64,000 nt of DNA from MGIIb-Q1 sp964342465 (GTDB lineage Archaea > Thermoplasmatota > Poseidoniia > Poseidoniales > Thalassarchaeaceae), in NCBI GenBank assembly GCA_964342465.1, contig CAYFFQ010000002.1, forward strand, positions 124,001 through 188,000, written 5' to 3'. The position numbers and the translations under genes were made by a program. Of the stretch, positions 32,871-40,800 are shown one piece after another. The notes under the pieces are model-generated. The model ran no database searches. It saw only the letters and a list, made by a program, of their open reading frames with translations, and was not told the origin of the DNA. Every line of letters begins with the position of its first letter. Within the stretch, counting starts at the first letter, position 1.

Positions 32871-33116
32871 TCAGGTGATTAGCATCAGTGCACCCAAGAC
32901 CAGTCCGGTCAGACTGGCGGTGATGACGAGTAGTAGAATCATCCCTGCTGGACCGTGTTGGTTTTTGTCTCGTAGGGCGGTGCCAATCAGGCCGTCCACA
33001 CGGATAGCCGCCCGAAGGTCCCCCTCAACTTCTTCGAAGGCAGGGAGGGCTCTCTTGGTGATGCGCTCACCGTCATCACCATCGCTCATAACCGAGCGCA
33101 GAGGTGAGATGGTCAT
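32871..33116 (-). CDS. Small tail-anchored membrane protein
   Basis: An 81-residue protein with a charged N-terminal region and one C-terminal membrane helix ('GMILLLVITASLTGLVLGAL'). The ATG at 33116 (or 33089, MSDGDD) is preferred because the longer frame to 33215 would run into the divergent gene at 33183. It is not recognised. The size and topology recall SecG/Sec61 beta, but the sequence does not support that call. Confidence 0.5.
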   Translation of the reverse strand: MTISPLRSVMSDGDDGERITKRALPAFEEVEGDLRAAIRVDGLIGTALRDKNQHGPAGMILLLVITASLTGLVLGALMLIT

Positions 33117-33182
33117 AGTGATTGCCTTCACAGTATTTGAATGGACTAAGTATTCAAGAGCCGCGGATTCTCCCCGTAGTTG

Positions 33183-33755
33183 ATGGGACTTCCTGAACTG
33201 CCTCGTCTTACCCACCTTGCTGTTGAGTCGGGTGCCGGTGGGACTACTCTCTCACTACAATACGGCAGACAAGTACTCCTCGCCGGAGGGAGGGTCATCT
33301 GGCTTTGTTCTGTATCACCACACAGCACGAGATTTGCCCAACTTTTCGGGGAATTGTCACCATCATTACTGGCCAAGTTTCATCTGGTGGAATTTGGTGC
33401 GGAGAATATCAACGCCATCAACGATGTAATCACCCTGCTCGCCAGTTTGAATCCGAATCTAGTCGTTATCGATGATTGGACCCCTCGCACCGGACAAGTC
33501 TCTACCATCACACTCGACGCAATACGACGACTCGATGCTGCGACGAAGAGGTCATCGTGCTCGTTGTTGTTGGTATCATCACTCTACTCGGATGCTGGGG
33601 GAGAAGTAGAATGGCGAATAAGGGGCGAGGCGTCCATCAAAGAATTGGAGCCAACGACTTGGCGACTCACCAAGAAAGAATCTGGGGGATATAGGGTCCT
33701 AAAGACAGGGGAATGCGAGGTCAATTTGAGAATGTCAGCGAGTGGACTGACTTGA
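33183..33755 (+). CDS. RecA/RadB-like ATPase-fold protein with degenerate Walker A
   Basis: A 190-residue protein with the layout of a RecA-core domain. 'LAVESGAGGTTLSLQYGRQV' is at the P-loop position and 'NLVVIDDW' is a Walker B-like strand with two acidic residues. The invariant Lys of the GKT/S motif is replaced by Gly (GAGGTT), so ATP hydrolysis is doubtful. It resembles short RadB/KaiC-like paralogues of archaea, which often regulate recombinases. Start ATG 33183, after a TTG at 33180. Confidence 0.6.
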   Translation: MGLPELPRLTHLAVESGAGGTTLSLQYGRQVLLAGGRVIWLCSVSPHSTRFAQLFGELSPSLLAKFHLVEFGAENINAINDVITLLASLNPNLVVIDDWTPRTGQVSTITLDAIRRLDAATKRSSCSLLLVSSLYSDAGGEVEWRIRGEASIKELEPTTWRLTKKESGGYRVLKTGECEVNLRMSASGLT

Positions 33756-33818
33756 CATCCGTCATCCGTATGAGATGGATAAATTGAGGCGGTGGTCACT
33801 TCAAAGTCTACATTTGAC

Positions 33819-34079
33819 CTATTCTTGGTATTCAATACCTTGCGCTTCTGCGGCGGCAGCGAGAACATCAGCCATCTCTTCAAGAGCCTCATCATCCGGT
33901 TCATCGAATTGCGATGGGTCTTTGGCCGCCCCCGTCAACTCATCGGCACCAGCAATCGCTGGTAAATTGTCATCAGTTAGGTTGCTTTGATTTCTTTTCA
34001 TTATTCTCCACATCACATATAGGAGGCCAGCCGACAGCAAAAGAAGAACTGCGTATGCTATGTTGATTCCCTCTTCCAT
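33819..34079 (-). CDS. Small single-span membrane protein
   Basis: An 86-residue protein with one N-terminal hydrophobic helix ('IAYAVLLLLSAGLLYVMWRI') followed by a basic cap and an acidic cytoplasmic tail rich in Asp, Glu and Ala ('DEALEEMADVLAAAAEAQG'). No family is recognised. It starts 25 bases after the tiaS stop and is probably the last gene of the gmhA-gmhB-tiaS transcript. Confidence 0.6.
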   Translation of the reverse strand: MEEGINIAYAVLLLLSAGLLYVMWRIMKRNQSNLTDDNLPAIAGADELTGAAKDPSQFDEPDDEALEEMADVLAAAAEAQGIEYQE

Positions 34080-34104
34080 GCCCTTGCGAAGCGGCGCTAC
34101 TCAA

Positions 34105-35331
34105 TTACCCCTTCGCCGGACGGTTCAGTGGTCGAGCGAGATGCCGTCTTTGTGAAAGGGGTGGTTCAACAAAATATCCTGCATCGCTTGTTGTTGATGC
34201 CAGCCACTCACAGTCTGTGGTGGATTTACAGGAGTCACAGCGTAATGGTTGTCCTCTTCCCTGCCGACGGTATCTGGTTCCACACCGACAATGTGGACGT
34301 CTCAGTTTGCGAGGAACAGCCTCGGAGAGTTTCAGCAATTCGAGATGAACATCCCCCTCACCAGAATGCAGACCCCCCCATACCACGACATCACCGACTT
34401 CGAGTTGCCTGAGCAGATAGTTCACTTCCCCACCCTCTTTGAAGGCAACGAGGTTGAACAATTCTTGACCATTCGAAACTGGTAGATGTGCGTGACCACC
34501 CCTTACCTCAAGGGGTTGTCCGACTACCAAGGCTGTATGCAGACAGACGAGGTGGTCTCCTGTGGCCTGATTGGTTTTGTGGACTCTGTATGAGTTGGAT
34601 TGTTCCACTCCTGCCTGAGACTGAAGCCATAGGTGAGCTTGTTTTGCCTCTTTTTCTGTTTCCGCACGAATTCCATATAGAACGGGGCACGGAGTTGCAG
34701 GAGCAATCAATGTGCGGGTGCAGTTCGGGTCGCGATTCAAGACTGTGTTTTTGAATTTCAAACACATCTCGTTGACGACCGATACGTCGACGCAACGCCT
34801 TGTACCGATATTTTCACTACATCGCCACGCTGTCGCTTCCCAAGTATGGTCACCAGACTGCGGCCACGCAACAGCAGAGGAGGCACCAATCAAACCTCGC
34901 CCTTCACATCTGCTCCAAATGTGGAGTCCCTCAATCTGCTTGAGTTCTTCCCTTCTGGCCTCCAAGTTGACGTTTCCTCGAACCGCCTCCCAGTATAGGT
35001 GTGCAGATAATTCTCGGTCTGCCAAAACCAAAGCAGGACTGATGTTCCTCTCTTTCAACTGACTTTCTTCGTTGATTGGAAATGAACTGTCAAACCATCT
35101 GTTCACTGACCCAACCAGTGCATCGAAGTCGCCACATGGATTGATTTCAGCCGCCAATGCCCCGTTGCCTCTGGTCCGATTGGGGGCGAATGGCCACAAT
35201 CTGACCAGCCGTGGTGGGGCGACTAGTTTGTGACCCTCACTTTCAAGATGGGTCAGAAGTTCGTTGAACTCCCAAGTTGTACAACCCCCGCCGAGATGGT
35301 CTGTGTCATCCAATCCGATGAAGGCCACCAC
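34105..35331 (-). CDS. tiaS: tRNA(Ile2) 2-agmatinylcytidine synthetase TiaS
   Basis: A 408-residue enzyme that attaches agmatine to C34 of tRNA-Ile2 so that it reads AUA. 'VAFIGLDDTDHLGGGCTTWE' at the N-terminus is the family's kinase-like motif. The middle contains 'EGRGLIGASSAVAW', and the C-terminal zinc ribbon (CRCG then CDSC) matches the tRNA-binding end. Start is GTG 35331 or GTG 35328, with GGAGGT just upstream. It follows gmhB by 54 bases. Confidence 0.93.
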   Translation of the reverse strand: MVAFIGLDDTDHLGGGCTTWEFNELLTHLESEGHKLVAPPRLVRLWPFAPNRTRGNGALAAEINPCGDFDALVGSVNRWFDSSFPINEESQLKERNISPALVLADRELSAHLYWEAVRGNVNLEARREELKQIEGLHIWSRCEGRGLIGASSAVAWPQSGDHTWEATAWRCSENIGTRRCVDVSVVNEMCLKFKNTVLNRDPNCTRTLIAPATPCPVLYGIRAETEKEAKQAHLWLQSQAGVEQSNSYRVHKTNQATGDHLVCLHTALVVGQPLEVRGGHAHLPVSNGQELFNLVAFKEGGEVNYLLRQLEVGDVVVWGGLHSGEGDVHLELLKLSEAVPRKLRRPHCRCGTRYRRQGRGQPLRCDSCKSTTDCEWLASTTSDAGYFVEPPLSQRRHLARPLNRPAKG

Positions 35332-35385
35332 ATTACCTCCGGATGTAGGCGTATCGCCGGCCGGTCGCCTATTAGGATTGGCTCA

Positions 35386-36033
35386 TTACTGAACATTGTC
35401 GCCTTTGTCGAGTGGGTCAAGTACCCTTGCCAAAACATCACTGATGCCGATGTCCGGGTGACAATGAAATGTTCTGATACCGAAGTTGAGGCCGGCCATC
35501 ATGTCAGCTCTTCTGTCACCGACCATGAATGACCTACCCTCATCGACAGAACTGTAGTCTGCGCCGTAATCAAAAACCCCTACGGATTTGCCATTCTCGG
35601 CAGCGGAAAGAATCTGTCTGCCGACCTGCAACATACCCGGTCTTCCTTTCCTCGCCCAAGCAGCGCTCCACGGCACATAGGGGCTGTATAGAATCAGGTC
35701 GAGTTGCGCATCTTCATTTTGTGACAACAACTCTGCTTGCAGGGCGGAATGGATTTCTGCCAATCTGTCATGCCCCCAAAATCCACGGCCAATTGGTGAT
35801 TGGTTGGTAACGATACAGATTCTGAATCCAGCACGCCTCAATGTTGCGATGGCATCACCGGCATCGGAGAAGACCTGCAATTCTTCGACCGAATTGATAT
35901 ATGCCTCGCTACCGATGTTTAGGACCCCATCTCGGTCTAAGTAAGCGATATCCCCCCCCCAATTCTCGCCGTTTGGAAGGGGAATGGGCTCAATGAACTC
36001 ATCCAACTTGTTCAAATGCCTGCTCGGAAGCAC
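35386..36033 (-). CDS. gmhB: D,D-heptose 1,7-bisphosphate phosphatase-like HAD hydrolase
   Basis: A 215-residue HAD-IIIA phosphatase. 'IAYLDRDGVLNIGSEAYINS' (nucleophile DRDGV), 'CIVTNQSPIGRGFW' (motif II) and 'FMVGDRRADMMAGLNFGI' (motif IV) match GmhB/histidinol-phosphatase-type enzymes. GmhB removes the C7 phosphate in ADP- or GDP-heptose synthesis. Its pairing with a GmhA-like isomerase 11 bases upstream supports heptose metabolism over histidine synthesis. Starts at a GTG with GAGGTGAG upstream; a 25-residue N-terminal extension precedes the HAD core. Confidence 0.88.
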   Translation of the reverse strand: MLPSRHLNKLDEFIEPIPLPNGENWGGDIAYLDRDGVLNIGSEAYINSVEELQVFSDAGDAIATLRRAGFRICIVTNQSPIGRGFWGHDRLAEIHSALQAELLSQNEDAQLDLILYSPYVPWSAAWARKGRPGMLQVGRQILSAAENGKSVGVFDYGADYSSVDEGRSFMVGDRRADMMAGLNFGIRTFHCHPDIGISDVLARVLDPLDKGDNVQ

Positions 36034-36044
36034 TACATCTCACC

Positions 36045-36629
36045 TCAAGAATGACTGGGGAGGTTTCTCTCCAACTTCACCGCTTCCTTTACCATGTGAT
36101 TGATGATGAGTTGCAGGTCCTCAATTTGCTCCATCGAGATAGTATCACAAATAATCGCGATGTCAACCTGCTGAGCAAGTTTTCCGCCACGACCATTGTT
36201 GTAGTTCCCCGTCACAGCAGCAGTACGACAACCAATTTCCTTCGCCTTCTCTATACCCTTGAGAACATTTTCCGAATTCCCTGAACCACTGTAGCCGATG
36301 ACCAAATCACCCTCTTTAGCCCAAGTAGAAAGGGAGCCGGCAAACACATTGGCATACCCAGTGTCGTTCGCCCAGGCGGTCAATGAGGCGATGTTATCGG
36401 TATGGCATATAGTCTTGATGCCCAGTTCCTTGCTCCAATCGCCGGCAGAATGAGATGGAGTGGCTGCTGAGCCACCATTTCCGATGAAGTGGATGGTTCC
36501 ATCGATATCCATGACCCTGATAAGTTCCAATGTCAGCCGATGCAGTGCATCGCTCTCAAGGTTATTCAGGGCGTGAGAAAGTGACCTCCGATAGCCGCTG
36601 AGAAATTGGTTGAAGTCACTGCTCTCCAT
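36045..36629 (-). CDS. gmhA: Sedoheptulose 7-phosphate isomerase-like SIS protein
   Basis: A 194-residue SIS-domain protein of the GmhA family, which converts sedoheptulose 7-phosphate to glycero-manno-heptose 7-phosphate. 'IHFIGNGGSAATPSHSAGDW', 'GYSGSGNSENVLKGIEKAKE' and the C-terminal 'IEDLQLIINHMVKEAVK' are typical. The ATG at 36629 is preferred over a TTG at 36644, and GAGAG precedes it. It is divergent from the archaeosortase gene and heads the gmhA-gmhB-tiaS run. Confidence 0.9.
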   Translation of the reverse strand: MESSDFNQFLSGYRRSLSHALNNLESDALHRLTLELIRVMDIDGTIHFIGNGGSAATPSHSAGDWSKELGIKTICHTDNIASLTAWANDTGYANVFAGSLSTWAKEGDLVIGYSGSGNSENVLKGIEKAKEIGCRTAAVTGNYNNGRGGKLAQQVDIAIICDTISMEQIEDLQLIINHMVKEAVKLERNLPSHS

Positions 36630-36739
36630 GTTCTCTCGATACAATCGCTGACGGGTAGTCTATTTACGACTTATTGCATCAGGGGAAGATAACCGACGAT
36701 GTATATGGGGGATGTCGGCTGGCGAGGGGAGCAATCTTG

Positions 36740-37669
36740 ATGGAGGAATACAGAGTCATCTTCGCTCTCATCGCACTCGCTAGCCTTGGTTTCTCGTTTT
36801 ATACAGATTCTGTTCACAAACGCAGAATTGCTGCCGTCGGTTGGGCTTTCGTTGGACTATATTTCTTCCTTGACACACCTCATTATGTCGAAATATCCGA
36901 CCCAGTGCTGATAGTTATGTCAGCAGCGACACTTCCACTTGGCATCTCGCTCGCACTTTTTGAGGTCAGAAGGGATGAGGGGCATCATCTCATAGAACCA
37001 CTGGAGTGGTTGAAGGGTGCGGTGTTCTGGTCAGCCCTCCCTTATCTCGCATTATCTTGGATTCCAACTCTCTCAGTAGGATTGGTATGGCTGACGGCAG
37101 TTCAAGCGGTGTTGTTCCTCCGACTCGCCGGTGTCGCCGACCTGAGAGTGGGTCAAGCAATGGTGGAGTACGCGGACGGCACGACTGCCCCATTCAATGA
37201 GTTCCAAGGCTCACCCTGGTTCTACCTCGAACCTCTTGGGGAAGGGGGATTTTTTATTCCCATTCTCTCAAACGACGGTTCCCCTGCCGGTGTCTCTATG
37301 ATACTCGCTTGTAGTGCGCTTCAGTCGATGATTGTCTTTGTTGGCGCCTTGGTCGCCCTCCAGCGGTCACCTTGGAAGGACAGAATCAAAGGGTTGATAA
37401 TCACAGTTCCAGTAATCCATCTTCTGAACATCTTCAGGAACGCTGGCATCATCTACCTCGATATAGCCTATCGAGATTGGAATTGGCTCGGCCTCTCCAT
37501 GTTCGATTTCTCACACACTTATGTGGCCAAGGTCGGCTCGCTGGCGGCGATGTTTCTGATGGCCGTTGTTCTCTTTGAGATATTACCGGAACTACATCAC
37601 AACATTCTGCGATTGATGGATGTGTTTAATCCGAAACGAGCCGAATCAACCACTTCTGAGATAATCTGA
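36740..37669 (+). CDS. artA: Archaeosortase A (exosortase/archaeosortase family)
   Basis: A 309-residue polytopic membrane protein with about eight spans. It has the catalytic triad layout of exosortase/archaeosortase enzymes: Cys in 'SMILACSALQSMIVF', Arg in 'LLNIFRNAGIIYLDI' and His in 'FDFSHTYVAKVGSLAAM'. Archaeosortases recognise C-terminal tripartite sorting signals of surface proteins, cleave them and are linked to prenyl lipid attachment. The ATG at 36740 with GAGGGGAG upstream is preferred to an earlier ATG at 36674. I see no clear PGF-CTERM-type substrate in the window. It is divergent from gmhA, whose product may feed a glycan on the same surface proteins (inference). Confidence 0.9.
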   Translation: MEEYRVIFALIALASLGFSFYTDSVHKRRIAAVGWAFVGLYFFLDTPHYVEISDPVLIVMSAATLPLGISLALFEVRRDEGHHLIEPLEWLKGAVFWSALPYLALSWIPTLSVGLVWLTAVQAVLFLRLAGVADLRVGQAMVEYADGTTAPFNEFQGSPWFYLEPLGEGGFFIPILSNDGSPAGVSMILACSALQSMIVFVGALVALQRSPWKDRIKGLIITVPVIHLLNIFRNAGIIYLDIAYRDWNWLGLSMFDFSHTYVAKVGSLAAMFLMAVVLFEILPELHHNILRLMDVFNPKRAESTTSEII

Positions 37670-37847
37670 GGGTACAGAGGGACAATTATTCATCCTACCT
37701 ACCTCACCAGTACGCTAGAGAGAGACCACCGCCGTCCAAATGGTTTGGAGTAAACAGTAGATATCGTTCGGTACAAGTGGCTTCGTTCATAAGCACGACT
37801 CTATCCAAAGGTTGGGAACGGTATTGTGGAAGAATAGGCGGGTGGCA

Positions 37848-40800
37848 TCACCGCTTCTTCTTCAGTTTTTCAAGAACTTCACCGCTCAACGGCATGTTAT
37901 GTTCCCAGGCGAACTCCTTCATCACTCGTAGCACTTCCTTCTCCAGTTTGGGGTCACAGACTATGTCCTTAACCTCAATGATTTTATTGCGAGTGTTGGC
38001 TTTGAAGGCGGCAACAGGTTCTTCGTCGTAGAATACAAGATATGCAGAACCAAACCCGAATCGCTCGCGCAGAATCCCGGAAAAATATAGTGAGAGTGGG
38101 TCTGAAGGAGGAAGAACAAAATCTCTCATCGGGGGGATGTCAGAACCGCCTTCGAGCATCTCTTTTCTACCCCAACACACCTCGTTGAGGTCCTCCAACA
38201 AGAATCCCTTGATGAGATGGCCTGCGTCGACGAGATGTTGAAGCACCGTCATCACCTCCTCCGGTTTGAATGGCTTTCCGGCCAATTTGGAGCACTGCTT
38301 GAAGGTGATGACCGGAATATCCTTGACAAGGTCAATGAGATAATCCTGTTTGTGTTGCCATAGGTCAGACACCAAGAGTGGATGAACTGTCCTGAATCCA
38401 CCTCTATAATCCTGTACGAGGTGACCCGAGCGAATCAGCGGTTGTGCGAGTTTCCTGAACTCGGAGCGTTTGAGGGCATGTCTTTCCATGAAGATGGCGG
38501 GGTCGGAATTGTTGGAGAAGAATTCTAGAATATCTGTCAATTCTTCATTGGGTGGTAGGTTTCTGACCGTCAGCAATCTCTCGAAGTGTGCGTACGATGC
38601 ATAGACTCGGTGACCGGTCAGGTTGGTTCCTTGATGGAGTTGGTTGGCACTCGCCATCGATTCTAAGTTCACGCGGTAAGATTCACATCTACCGCGCAGT
38701 GCGAAGTCATCTCTAATTTCGTCGACCAATTTGACAGCAATGGTCTCATTTTCACTTCTCATCTCTTGATGCAGACGGTGGTTGTGGAAGAGGACTCGGT
38801 TAGACTCTTTGACTGGCCTTGGGTCCATGATTCCGCCGCGAATCATCCTCTGGCCATCACCTATCGGTTTGAACCCGATTCTCTCAAATGCAGATATGGT
38901 CTCGGGCCTCGCCTCAGAAATGTTTTCTCCATTGAAATTGGTCAGGACGGAGATCTCGACCAAAGTGTCCCTATAATTGTTCAGTAACCTGTCAAACTGT
39001 TCGACGAATTCGTCAAGATAAGCGTGAGGAATGTGCACATCCTTGACCTCGAGGTAGTCGTTCACCTTGTACATCAATATCCTACCTACTGGGTCAACTC
39101 CCTTGAAGACGGGATAATACCAGCCCTGTTTGAGCACGAACCTGACTTCTTGGATGAATCGAGAACAGAACGGGTCGGATTGGGTTAGAATTCTCATCTG
39201 CCTGTCTTCTCTTGTTCTCTTTCTGACTTCGGCAACATCGTCGGGGACACAGTAGAAATCGGTTAATCCGGGTTGCAGAGCCATCACTTTGGATATTTTC
39301 CCTGAATCATAGAGCATCTTCAATGTCCTGTCTAGTTCCTCACCTGCTTTAGAGACATACCAACCGAGTGTGTAACGTTTTACTGGGCCGATTCTGCGTA
39401 TCAATTCGACCACCGCATCGGCGAACGGCATCGGCGAGTAGACATCATGCACACGATGGAAGAGGGGGAGACTTCTCTTTCTCTCTGCAGCTTCTTCGTA
39501 CTGTTTGACAGTCAGTAATTGTCTCTCCATGTTGTTTATTGCATACTTCGCTCGGTTGAGAACATGCTTGTTGTCATCATCCCTAGGGATGTCTATCAAC
39601 ACCTGTTGCCGTGTCACATTTTGGCCTTTTGGAACCTTCTCCAGCAATTTTGCCTCCATGTCTCCCACCCATGGTTCAGGCCTTAAGCCCAACAACAGTG
39701 GCAATTGACTTTTCTTGGTGTATCCGATTCTGTTATGGAGCAACTTTCCCATCACGACATCTGAGTCATGCTTCATATCCTTCCAGTCAGAAAACCTGAA
39801 TTCCTTGACTCTGTCTAACATCTCCTGCATCTTCTGAATCATCACATGTTCTTCGAGGGCGGCGAGAGGGTCATCGTGTAATTTGAATGACTTGTTCAGT
39901 AGTAGATTCTGCAGATTGCGGTAGGCGACCACATCCTCTTCGCCTCCGGTCAGATAATGTTCGTCAACACGGAGGATGAATTCTCCTTCGTCTGTCTGTC
40001 TATAGAATCCGATGGTGACGACATTGCGCACCTCCAATTCGTGGAGGATATTCTCAATCATTACCTTGGGAAATGGCAACCTCTCCAATAGAACATCAAG
40101 AGTCTGAGGCCCCTCCGAGCCGAGCAGGTCAACTAGTTTGACGCGCAGGCACTCATGTGGGTCGGAGAGTTCTCTCGCCTCCCAATTCGTCGGCTGCGTA
40201 TCATCGTATTCAGTGCTGACTTCGTATGTCAGGCCCGTTGTGTAGAGTTTTCTCAAGTCGTCTAGTTCCTCAGCGTGATGAGTGGAAAGCACACCGAGAG
40301 TGCCGTGGATATCCCCCATTCTCTTGGAGAACCATTTGTGGTCAATGCCCTGATGGCCTGTATCTTTGATTCGTACAATGTCCTCGGATGCGATTAATTT
40401 TCTCACCCACTCTCTGACCGCCTCTTCTGCGATACCGTGCAATTTGTGCGCGTAGAGTGGATGTTCGATATTTCTGTCGAGACCACCTCCAACCTCCATC
40501 AACTCCAGTAGACCATCGGCATCCTTCGGTGGGGCGACTTTGGCGTTGTAATATGAAATCAGTTCACCCTCATCCAATTGTGTCTGCAGTGCCCTCTGTC
40601 CGAGCATTCGTCGGAGAATTTCTGGGTCAATATCCTTGATGAGGTAGGCGCGAGTGCGCATGGAGAGCAAGTCTTCGAATGCACTCATGTAGAGATTCAT
40701 TCCAATTGGAGAAGGGATCTTCACTCTTGTATGCAGAATCCTCGATTCACCGCTCACAACATCGGAAACGAATTGGTCGAGCCCATCAAAATCGAGGTCT

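Noticed and set aside
32871..33116. Small membrane protein considered as SecG/Sec61 beta
   Set aside because: Size and single C-terminal span fit, but no SecG sequence pattern could be recognised, so it is left unassigned.
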